Shown here: in pieces, positions 1-4,950 of the stretch
How the letters are laid out: the number at the start of each line of letters is the position of its first letter
Numbering within the stretch: position 1 is the stretch's first letter
From: CAYGKP01 sp964350605
GTDB taxonomy: Bacteria > Bacteroidota > Bacteroidia > Cytophagales > JAAEPT01
Assembly: GCA_964350605.1 (NCBI GenBank)
Contig: CAYGKP010000182.1
Span: 1-5,077, forward strand
Direction of reading: 5' to 3'
DNA: 5,077 nucleotides
Notes under the pieces: generated by a model
Told to the model about the DNA's origin: nothing
The model's input: only the letters and a program-made list of their open reading frames with translations
Database searches by the model: none
Program-made: the position numbers and the translations under genes

Positions 1-1
1 G

Positions 2-598
2 GTTGGAGGCCGTGTATATCTAGGTCATCGACATTACATTAAAAACAAAGTCAACGCCGCTGGTGTGATGCCGATCATCTTCGCCCAGTCGCTGATGTTC
101 ATTCCCCCGCTGATCGCGAGCATGTGGGAGGGCAGCGAGAGCGCCGGATTCATCCGCAGCGTTTTCTCCGACCAGTTTAGCTGGCAGTACAACTTGGTGT
201 TCGCCTTGATGATTGTGCTCTTCACGTTCTTCTACACGGCCATCACGATCAACCCCAACCAGATCGCTGACGACCTGAAACGCAACGGCGGCTTCATTCC
301 GGGCGTGAAACCTGGACAGCAAACCGCTGAATTCATTGACACAGTTCTCTCGCGCATTACATTGCCAGGCGCCCTGTTCATCGCTCTCATCGCCATTTTG
401 CCTGCCTTCGCCAACATCGCGGGCATCTCGCAAGGCTTCGCATCATTCTATGGAGGAACCTCATTGCTGATCCTGGTCGGCGTGGTCCTCGATACACTCC
501 AACAAATCGAAAGCTTCCTGCTCATGCGCCAATACGAGGGCATGATGAAAAGCGGGAAACTTCGCGGCCGCTCGCAAGACGTTGCAGTAGCCTCCTAG
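2..598 (+). CDS. secY: Protein translocase subunit SecY, C-terminal part (5' end outside window)
   Basis: SecY is the pore-forming inner-membrane subunit of the SecYEG channel, which exports unfolded proteins and inserts membrane proteins. The frame is open from the window edge and gives 198 residues, a little under half of a usual SecY of about 440. Visible in order: the stretch KVNAAGVMPIIFAQ leading into TM7 (fragment residues about 22-42), TM8 (about 63-85), the large cytosolic loop with the hallmark FIPGVKPGQQT followed by SRITLPGA, TM9 (about 122-142), TM10 (about 151-175), and a basic cytosolic tail with YEGMMKSGKLRGR. Within GVKPG, Lys (fragment residue 103) sits where E. coli has the SecA-important Arg357; I believe Lys is common in Bacteroidota. 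The TAG stop lies 15 bases before map, consistent with one operon. Family assignment is certain; only the N-terminal half is missing. Confidence 0.97.
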   Translation, partial: VGGRVYLGHRHYIKNKVNAAGVMPIIFAQSLMFIPPLIASMWEGSESAGFIRSVFSDQFSWQYNLVFALMIVLFTFFYTAITINPNQIADDLKRNGGFIPGVKPGQQTAEFIDTVLSRITLPGALFIALIAILPAFANIAGISQGFASFYGGTSLLILVGVVLDTLQQIESFLLMRQYEGMMKSGKLRGRSQDVAVAS

Positions 599-613
599 GT
601 TCACGGTGGAACA

Positions 614-1393
614 ATGATCCACGCAAGAACCGAGGAAGAGATTGAAAAAATTCGCGTCAGTGCAGCATTGCTGGGACGCGCACACGGGGAAGTGGCCAAG
701 ATGGTCGGTCCCGGTGTTCGCACCATCGATCTGGACCGACGGGCCGAAGAGTTCATCCGCGACAACGCGGCTGAACCTTCGTTCAAGGGACACAACGGTT
801 TCCCTGCGAGTCTGTGCATCTCGGTGAACGAGCAAATCGTTCACGGATTTCCCAGCTCGCGCGAACTTATTGAGGGCGACGTGATTTCCGTCGATTGTGG
901 GGTCTTCCTGGAAGGTTTTCACAGCGACAGTGCCTATACCTACCCGGTGGGAGAAATCTCACCAGAGGTGAAGGGGCTGCTGGATGCGACAAAAGAGTCG
1001 CTTCAGTTGGGAATCGAGCAAGCAGTGGCCGGCCAACGCACCGGTGATATCGGTTTTGCGATCCAGACATACGTGGAAGCAAAGGGATATTCAGTGGTGC
1101 GGGAACTGGTGGGACACGGCGTAGGACGGCATCTTCATGAGCCGCCTGAGGTACCCAACTACGGAAAACGGGGCCGCGGGCAAAAGCTGTTTGAAGGTGT
1201 GGTGATTGCCATCGAACCGATGGTCAATCTGGGTTCACGCCGCATTGTTCAGGAGTCCGATGGATGGACGATCCGCACCATGGATCGGATGCCGTCGGCC
1301 CACTTCGAACACACCGTGGTCGTCCAAAAAGGAAAAGCCGAAGTGCTGACGACCTTCTCGTTCATCGAGGAGGCACTCAGCGCCAAAGCATAA
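614..1393 (+). CDS. map: Type I methionine aminopeptidase
   Basis: This cytosolic metalloenzyme removes the initiator methionine from nascent proteins after deformylation. The product is 259 residues, close to the 264 of E. coli MAP, and is a single pita-bread catalytic domain without an N-terminal zinc-finger extension, i.e. type Ia. All five expected metal ligands are present: Asp94 (in SVDCG), Asp105 (in HSDSA), His168 (in VGHGVG), Glu201 (in AIEPM) and Glu232 (in FEHT). The two active-site histidines, His77 (in IVHGFP) and His175 (in LHEPP), are also there. The ATG at 614 fits the usual N-terminus (MIHARTEEEIEKIR). Upstream, GGTGGA at 605-610 is too close and too weak to count as a convincing ribosome binding site. 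Its place between secY and infA is the classic one. I see nothing degenerate; it should be active. Confidence 0.98.
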   Translation: MIHARTEEEIEKIRVSAALLGRAHGEVAKMVGPGVRTIDLDRRAEEFIRDNAAEPSFKGHNGFPASLCISVNEQIVHGFPSSRELIEGDVISVDCGVFLEGFHSDSAYTYPVGEISPEVKGLLDATKESLQLGIEQAVAGQRTGDIGFAIQTYVEAKGYSVVRELVGHGVGRHLHEPPEVPNYGKRGRGQKLFEGVVIAIEPMVNLGSRRIVQESDGWTIRTMDRMPSAHFEHTVVVQKGKAEVLTTFSFIEEALSAKA

Positions 1394-1395
1394 GA

Positions 1396-1413
1396 GTTGA
1401 ACAATTGTTGAAC
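1396..1413 (+). repeat. GTTGAAC direct repeat, one helical turn apart
   Basis: In the 56-base map-infA gap, GTTGAAC occurs at 1396-1402 and again at 1407-1413, an 11-base period. A perfect 10-base palindrome, AACAATTGTT (1400-1409), spans the junction between the copies. The second copy runs into GAACGAACGAAAACGA. A third GTTGA lies at 1443-1447. The period is near one DNA turn, which would suit a protein bound to one face, but the function is unknown and chance in a short AT-richer gap is possible. Confidence 0.5.
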
Positions 1414-1429
1414 GAACGAAAACGAGTTA

Positions 1430-1441
1430 GACCCTAGGGTC
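1430..1441. promoter_or_regulatory. Perfect 12-base palindrome just upstream of infA
   Basis: GACCCTAGGGTC reads identically on both strands and ends 8 bases before the infA ATG at 1450. As RNA it could form only a short hairpin (GACC/GGTC with a CTAG loop). As DNA it looks like a dimeric-protein half-site pair. It overlaps the place where a ribosome would bind to start infA. No good Bacteroidota -7 element (TAnnTTTG) is seen in the gap. The palindrome is a direct observation; the regulatory role is inferred. Confidence 0.4.
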
Positions 1442-1449
1442 AGTTGAGT

Positions 1450-1671
1450 ATGGCAAAACAGTCCTCCATCGAGCAAGAAGGGGTCATCAATGAAGCGTTG
1501 TCCAACGCGATGTTCCGCGTTGAGCTTGACAATGGACATGAGGTGATCGCCCACATTTCAGGTAAGATGCGCATGCACTACATCCGCATCCTGCCTGGTG
1601 ACCGTGTGAAACTCGAGATGTCGCCGTACGATCTGAGCAAAGGAAGAATCGTTTATCGCTATAAGGGCTAA
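1450..1671 (+). CDS. infA: Translation initiation factor IF-1
   Basis: IF-1 binds the A site of the 30S subunit and works with IF-2 and IF-3 during initiation. The product is 73 residues, a single S1-like OB-fold, against 72 in E. coli. Family landmarks are near-continuous: MAKQSSIEQEG at the start, NAMFRVELDNGH, AHISGKMR, YIRILPGD and SPYDLSKGRIVYR at the end. I chose the ATG at 1450, which gives the standard MAK N-terminus; a TTG two codons upstream at 1444 is in frame but adds nothing conserved. The stop lies 3 bases before rpmJ, indicating tight co-expression and possibly translational coupling. There is no clear Shine-Dalgarno sequence; TAGGG at 1435-1439 is part of the palindrome and is not well placed. 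Confidence 0.98.
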   Translation: MAKQSSIEQEGVINEALSNAMFRVELDNGHEVIAHISGKMRMHYIRILPGDRVKLEMSPYDLSKGRIVYRYKG

Positions 1672-1674
1672 GTC

Positions 1675-1791
1675 ATGAAAGTGCGTTCCTCCGTTAAAAA
1701 ACGCAGTGTAGACTGCAAGATCATCCGCCGCAAGGGCCGGGTGTACGTTATCAATAAAAAGAACCCGCGCTTTAAACAGCGCCAAGGCTAA
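1675..1791 (+). CDS. rpmJ: Large-subunit ribosomal protein L36, zinc-free form
   Basis: L36 is the smallest bacterial 50S protein and binds 23S rRNA. Reading from the ATG at 1675 gives 38 residues (MKVRSSVKKRSVDCKIIRR, then KGRVYVINKKNPRFKQRQG). The ends MKVRSSVKK and NPRFKQRQG are diagnostic. The zinc-ribbon version has Cys11, Cys14, Cys27 and His at about 32-33; here these are Ser11, Cys14, Asn27 and Phe33, so zinc cannot be bound. This matches the C-minus L36 type that is usual in Bacteroidota and is not a sign of decay. The gene sits 3 bases after infA and 4 bases before rpsM, its standard location. Confidence 0.97.
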   Translation: MKVRSSVKKRSVDCKIIRRKGRVYVINKKNPRFKQRQG

Positions 1792-1795
1792 GCAT

Positions 1796-2173
1796 ATGGC
1801 ACGGATTTCCGGCGTAGACATTCCCGATAACAAGCGTGGCGCGATTGCGCTCACGTACATTTTCGGCATCGGTCGCACTTCGGCCCTCAAGATTCTTGAG
1901 AAGGCCCAGCTCGACCCCAACAAAAAAGTCAAAGATTGGACTGAGGACGAGGCGCAAGCTGTCCGCGGTGCGATTACTGACGATTTCAAGGTCGAAGGTG
2001 TGCTCAAAAGCGAGGTGCAGCTCAACATCAAACGCCTGATGGACATCGGGTGTTACCGTGGACTGCGCCACCGTAAGGGCTTGCCCGTTCGTGGCCAACG
2101 CACCAAAAACAACTGCCGCACCCGTAAGGGCAAGCGCAAAACAGTTGCCAACAAGAAGAAAGCCGTCAAGTAG
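1796..2173 (+). CDS. rpsM: Small-subunit ribosomal protein S13
   Basis: S13 is in the head of the 30S subunit, where it contacts P-site tRNA and forms inter-subunit bridges with the 50S. The product is 125 residues. The N-terminal helix-two-turn-helix region begins with MARISGVDIPDNKRG and contains YIFGIGRTSALKIL. The basic tail holds RGLRHRKGLPVRGQRTK and ends in TVANKKKAVK, which is expected to reach toward tRNA. The ATG at 1796 follows rpmJ by only 4 bases, leaving no room for the leader pseudoknot that S4 binds in front of rpsM in the E. coli alpha operon. The stop is TAG. Confidence 0.98.
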   Translation: MARISGVDIPDNKRGAIALTYIFGIGRTSALKILEKAQLDPNKKVKDWTEDEAQAVRGAITDDFKVEGVLKSEVQLNIKRLMDIGCYRGLRHRKGLPVRGQRTKNNCRTRKGKRKTVANKKKAVK

Positions 2174-2191
2174 GCTGTAACGATTTAGAGA

Positions 2192-2599
2192 ATGGCACAA
2201 GCACGCAAAGGAGCCGCAGGCAAGGAGAAGGCGCGAAAGCGCAAAGTGGTGGTCGAACCAATCGGCCAGGTACACGTCCACGCGACCTTCAACAACATCA
2301 TCATCTCGGTCACCAACCAGAAGGGAGAAGTCATCTCCTGGTCGTCGGCTGGCAAGATGGGATTCCGCGGTTCGAAGAAGAACACCCCGTACGCAGCGCA
2401 AACCGCTGCTTCGGATTGTGGTCAAAAGGCCTACGACGCTGGTATGCGCAAAGCAGAGGCCTTCGTCAAAGGACCGGGTTCGGGTCGCGAGTCTGCGATT
2501 CGCACCATGCAGAACTTGGGCATCGAGATCTCGGCGATCCACGATGTCACACCGTTGCCCCACAACGGGTGCCGCCCTCCCAAACGCCGCCGCGTCTAA
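2192..2599 (+). CDS. rpsK: Small-subunit ribosomal protein S11
   Basis: S11 lies on the 30S platform and helps hold mRNA near the Shine-Dalgarno/anti-Shine-Dalgarno region. The product is 135 residues against 129 in E. coli, with a slightly longer lysine/arginine-rich N-terminal extension (residues 1-20). The core shows VHVHATFNNIIISVT, SAGKMGFRGSKKNTPYAAQ and KGPGSGRESAIR, and the C-terminus is PHNGCRPPKRRRV. Asn125-Gly126 corresponds to the Asn-Gly site that becomes isoaspartate in E. coli S11. The start at 2192 has no Shine-Dalgarno sequence in the 18-base gap after rpsM (GATTTAGAGA precedes it). Confidence 0.98.
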   Translation: MAQARKGAAGKEKARKRKVVVEPIGQVHVHATFNNIIISVTNQKGEVISWSSAGKMGFRGSKKNTPYAAQTAASDCGQKAYDAGMRKAEAFVKGPGSGRESAIRTMQNLGIEISAIHDVTPLPHNGCRPPKRRRV

Positions 2600-2626
2600 C
2601 TACCAACAGAGAAAGAAGAACATTAC

Positions 2627-3232
2627 ATGGCACGATTTACTGGACCCCGCGCCAAGGTTGCCCGCCGCTTTAACGAGCCCATTTTTGGGCCCAGCAAGGC
2701 GTTGCTTAAAAAAGCATACCCTCCGGGACAACACGGCCGTGGCCGTCGCCGCAAGCCGTCGGAATACTCGGTTCAATTGGCCGAGAAGCAGAAAGCGAAG
2801 TACACCTATGGTGTGCTCGAGCGTCAGTTCCGCAAGACCTATGAGATCGCCACTCGTTCGAGCGGTGTGACCGGTGAGATTTTGCTCCAACTGCTGGAAG
2901 GTCGTTTGGACAACGTGGTCTTCCGCATGGGCATCGCCCCGACTCGTCGCGCAGCGCGCCAGTTTGTTGGTCACAATCACATTACGGTCAATGGCCAGAT
3001 CGTGAACATCCCCAGCTATCACCTGCGCCCCGGCGATGTGGTGGGCGTACGGACCCGTTCACGTGCCATGGGCGCCATTCAAGAATCCTTGATGGCCGCT
3101 TCGATCGCCAAATACCCCTGGTTGACCTGGGATCAAACCAAATGGGAGGGACAGTACCAGTCGGTACCCGTTCGCGATCAGATTCCAGAAAACATCCAAG
3201 AGCAACTGATCGTCGAATTGTACTCGAAGTAA
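2627..3232 (+). CDS. rpsD: Small-subunit ribosomal protein S4, cysteine-free form
   Basis: S4 is a primary 16S rRNA binder that nucleates 30S assembly; in several bacteria it is also a translational repressor of its operon. The product is 201 residues. It starts MARFTGPRAKVARRF and has PPGQHGRGRRRKPSEY at about 32-47. The helical part carries YGVLERQFRKTY, the RNA-binding S4 domain runs about 91-155 (EGRLDNVVFRMG through INVNGQ-like VNGQIVNIPSY and RPGDVV), and the end is EQLIVELYSK. The protein has no cysteine at all, so it lacks the N-terminal zinc site found in some S4 proteins. The 27-base gap before it is purine-rich (GAGAAAGAAGAAC) but lacks a GGAGG-type site. It is followed by a 68-base gap before rpoA. 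Confidence 0.98.
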   Translation: MARFTGPRAKVARRFNEPIFGPSKALLKKAYPPGQHGRGRRRKPSEYSVQLAEKQKAKYTYGVLERQFRKTYEIATRSSGVTGEILLQLLEGRLDNVVFRMGIAPTRRAARQFVGHNHITVNGQIVNIPSYHLRPGDVVGVRTRSRAMGAIQESLMAASIAKYPWLTWDQTKWEGQYQSVPVRDQIPENIQEQLIVELYSK

Positions 3233-3247
3233 GCCCCGCAAGGCTAC
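3229..3247 (+). other. Small hairpin at the rpsD stop, within the rpsD-rpoA gap
   Basis: The sequence GTAAGCCCCGCAAGGCTAC can fold with AGCC (3232-3235) pairing GGCT (3242-3245) around a CCGCAA loop, extended by GT/AC with one bulged A. No T-run follows, so it is not a terminator. The rest of the 68-base gap up to rpoA holds no clear promoter; TACTTTAT at 3272-3279 resembles TAnnTTTG only partly. The element may simply be chance, or an RNA structure affecting rpoA translation or transcript stability. Confidence 0.3.
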
Positions 3248-3300
3248 TTCCCCATTCGAACTCGATCTCTACTTTATCCACGCACAAACGCGAGCCAGCT

Positions 3301-4296
3301 ATGTCAATTCTTGCCTTTCAAATGCCTGAGAAGGTGGTCATGGAGAAAGCCGATGACTTCCACGGGCGCTTCGAATTCAAACCTCTTGAGAAAGGCTACG
3401 GCGTAACGATCGGTAACGCTTTGCGCCGCATCCTGCTTTCCTCCTTGGAAGGCTATGCGATCACCGGCATCAAGGTGCCCGGCGTACTTCACGAGTTCAC
3501 CACCATTGATGGTGTTGTCGAGGACGTTGCCGAACTGATCCTGAACCTCAAACAAGTCCGCTTCAAACGTGTGGGCGATCCCCTGGAAGGAAAAAGCGTC
3601 ATCACCATCCCTGTGGGTGGTTCGGATGTCTTCAAAGCCGGGAAAATCACCGACCACACCGCCGATTTCAAGGTGCTGAACCCCGAGATGGAGGTTTGTC
3701 ACCTGGACTCGAAAGCCAGCTTCGAAATTGAGCTGACCATCGAGAAAGGCCGTGGTTACCTGCCCGCTGAGGAGAACAAACCCGAAGAGCAAATCTTTGG
3801 CTTCATTCCGATCGACGCGATCTTCACTCCGATCCGCAACGTGAAGTACTCGGTGGAGAACACCCGTGTCGAGCAGAAGACCGACTACGAGCGCCTCTTG
3901 CTGGAAATCGATACCGATGGTTCGATTCACCCTGAGGAAGCCTTGAAAGGTGCCGCGAAGATTCTCATTCAGCATTTCATGCTCTTCTCCGATCAGACAA
4001 TGGCTTTCGAGCAGGAGTTGATCGCCGACGAAGAGGTGGTGGACGAGGAGTTCCTGCACATGCGCAAGCTGCTCAAGACTCCGATCTCGGAGCTTGACCT
4101 TTCGGTACGTGCCTACAACTGCCTTAAAGCAGCCAACGTCAAGTCGCTGGGCGATTTGGCCGAACTGGAAATCTCCGACATGATGAAGTTCCGCAACTTC
4201 GGTAAGAAGTCGCTGACCGAGTTGGAGGAAATCATTGCCGAGCGCAACCTGACCTTCGGGATGGACGTTGCCCGCTACAAACTCGACGAAGAATAA
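3301..4296 (+). CDS. rpoA: DNA-directed RNA polymerase subunit alpha
   Basis: Alpha dimerises to start assembly of RNA polymerase, and its C-terminal domain contacts promoter UP elements and activators. The frame is open upstream to 3142, but the ATG at 3301 is chosen because it gives the typical N-terminus (MSILAFQMPEKVVMEK) and lies after the rpsD stop. The product is 331 residues. The N-terminal domain covers about 1-235, with GYGVTIGNALRRILLSS at 32-48. An acidic linker follows (ADEEVVDEE, 242-250). The C-terminal domain is about 257-331, with SVRAYNCLKAANV and RNFGKKSLTE. Arg270, Asn273, Gly301, Lys303 and Ser304 match E. coli Arg265, Asn268, Gly296, Lys298 and Ser299, so DNA contact by the C-terminal domain should be retained. 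Three bases separate it from rplQ. Confidence 0.98.
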   Translation: MSILAFQMPEKVVMEKADDFHGRFEFKPLEKGYGVTIGNALRRILLSSLEGYAITGIKVPGVLHEFTTIDGVVEDVAELILNLKQVRFKRVGDPLEGKSVITIPVGGSDVFKAGKITDHTADFKVLNPEMEVCHLDSKASFEIELTIEKGRGYLPAEENKPEEQIFGFIPIDAIFTPIRNVKYSVENTRVEQKTDYERLLLEIDTDGSIHPEEALKGAAKILIQHFMLFSDQTMAFEQELIADEEVVDEEFLHMRKLLKTPISELDLSVRAYNCLKAANVKSLGDLAELEISDMMKFRNFGKKSLTELEEIIAERNLTFGMDVARYKLDEE

Positions 4297-4299
4297 GCC

Positions 4300-4860
4300 A
4301 TGCGACACGGAAAGAAATTCAATCACCTGGGCCGCAAGTCGGCGCACCGCAAGGCGATGCTCTCGAACATGGCCAGCTCGCTGATCCTCCACAAGCGGAT
4401 CTCGACCACCGTGCCCAAGGCGAAAGCCCTGCGCAAGTACGTGGAGCCGCTGATCACGCGTTCGAAGGACGATAACACCCATAACCGCCGCACGGCGTTC
4501 TCCTACCTTCAAGATAAGGAGACGGTGCACGAGCTGTTCACCTTGGTGGCAGACAAAGTGGCACAGCGCCCCGGAGGGTACACTCGCATCATCAAGACAG
4601 GTGCACGCCTGGGCGACAACGCCGAGATGTGCATCATGGAACTGGTGGACTTCAACGAAGTCCTCGTGAGCGAGGGTTCCGAGCAGAAGACTTCACGCCG
4701 TAGCCGCCGCTCGAAGTCGGGCTCGGCCAGTGAGACGCCAAAAGCGGAAGCCGCGGCAACTGCTGAAGCTGCCCCGGTAGCTGAGGTTGCTGAAGCACCT
4801 GCAGAGGAGGCTCCTGAGGCACCCGCCGAGGAAGCGCCTGAGAAGAAAGACGAGGAGTAA
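4300..4860 (+). CDS. rplQ: Large-subunit ribosomal protein L17 with long low-complexity tail
   Basis: L17 binds 23S rRNA near the peptide exit side of the 50S subunit. The conserved core spans residues 1 to about 120: MRHGKKFNHLGRKSAHRKAM, LILHKRISTTVPKAKALRKY, VEPLITRSK, and RPGGYTRIIKTGARLGDNAEM followed by ELVDFNE. E. coli L17 stops soon after this point (127 residues), but here the chain reaches 186. The added tail has two parts: a basic Ser/Arg segment (SRRSRRSKS, 132-140) and an acidic Ala/Glu/Pro segment (about 145-186) with a perfect tandem EAPAEEAP repeat. Tails of this general kind are known from Bacteroidota L17; this one is likely disordered and of unknown role. The start at 4300, 3 bases after the rpoA stop and with no Shine-Dalgarno sequence, suggests coupling to rpoA. 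Confidence 0.97.
   Translation: MRHGKKFNHLGRKSAHRKAMLSNMASSLILHKRISTTVPKAKALRKYVEPLITRSKDDNTHNRRTAFSYLQDKETVHELFTLVADKVAQRPGGYTRIIKTGARLGDNAEMCIMELVDFNEVLVSEGSEQKTSRRSRRSKSGSASETPKAEAAATAEAAPVAEVAEAPAEEAPEAPAEEAPEKKDEE
4792..4839 (+). repeat. Tandem 8-codon repeat encoding EAPAEEAP twice in L17
   Basis: Codons 165-172 and 173-180 of rplQ both encode EAPAEEAP without a gap. Five of the eight codon pairs differ (GAA/GAG, CCT/CCC, GCA/GCC, GAG/GAA, GCT/GCG), all silently at the third base. The protein repeat is perfect while the DNA repeat is not. Confidence 0.9.
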
Positions 4861-4873
4861 GCCGTTTTGGCTT
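4859..4873 (+). other. Small hairpin overlapping the rplQ stop codon
   Basis: AAGCC (4859-4863) pairs with GGCTT (4869-4873) around a GTTTT loop, so the stem begins in the last two bases of the TAA stop. It lies 12 bases upstream of the main terminator stem and may help protect the 3' end or pause polymerase. The stem is only 5 base pairs, so this is tentative. Confidence 0.35.
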
Positions 4874-4885
4874 CCCAACACATCG

Positions 4886-4924
4886 CAAAAGGATCGGGCT
4901 TCTGTCCGATCCTTTTGTAGTTTT
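4886..4924 (+). terminator. Intrinsic terminator of the ribosomal-protein operon
   Basis: A 12-base-pair stem, CAAAAGGATCGG (4886-4897) with CCGATCCTTTTG (4906-4917), closes a loop of 8 bases; G4898-T4905 could add a wobble pair. It is followed by TAGTTTT, so the T-rich stretch is interrupted (TTTTGTAGTTTT) but adequate. The A-run on the left arm becomes a T-run on the other strand, so it could also act in reverse. It starts 25 bases after the rplQ stop, at the expected end of the operon. The perfect stem makes this the clearest non-coding signal here. Confidence 0.88.
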
Positions 4925-4925
4925 G
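4918..4925 (+). promoter_or_regulatory. Candidate Bacteroidota -7 element for carA
   Basis: TAGTTTTG fits the Bacteroidota -7 consensus TAnnTTTG at every fixed position. Transcription would begin near 4930, giving a leader of about 10-20 bases before carA. It directly abuts the terminator stem, so the terminator's T-tract and the promoter share bases. Against it, no TTG-type -33 element is found at the usual distance (the region 4890-4901 is GGGATCGGGCTT-like). An alternative, TATGCT at 4941-4946, would make carA leaderless. Confidence 0.4.
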
Positions 4926-4950
4926 CGCCTGCCCGAACTGTATGCTAGCA

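Noticed and set aside
20..433. Minus-strand frame of 137 codons opposite secY
   Set aside because: Highly charged, Asp/Glu/Arg-rich translation typical of a complement of membrane-protein codons; no support as a gene.
1444..1449. TTG as an alternative infA start
   Set aside because: It adds only two residues (MS) before the canonical MAK start at 1450.
1675..1791. L36 as a degraded gene because its zinc ligands are missing
   Set aside because: Length, ends and reading frame are intact, and the zinc-free form is the usual one in this lineage.
1772..2563. 263-codon open frame on the minus strand across rpsM and rpsK
   Set aside because: Antisense shadow of two ribosomal-protein genes; composition follows the sense codons and it has no start context or domain of its own.
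3265..3285. Possible internal promoter before rpoA (TACTTTAT)
   Set aside because: Only a partial match to TAnnTTTG and no TTG-type -33 element at a suitable distance.
3142..3300. Upstream in-frame extension of rpoA overlapping the end of rpsD
   Set aside because: The extension has no similarity to alpha N-termini, overlaps rpsD in another frame, and the ATG at 3301 gives the standard N-terminus.
3304..4530. Very long open frame (408 codons) on the minus strand across rpoA and rplQ
   Set aside because: It lies wholly antisense to two unmistakable conserved genes. Its translation shows no recognisable domain, and long antisense frames are expected from third-position GC bias.
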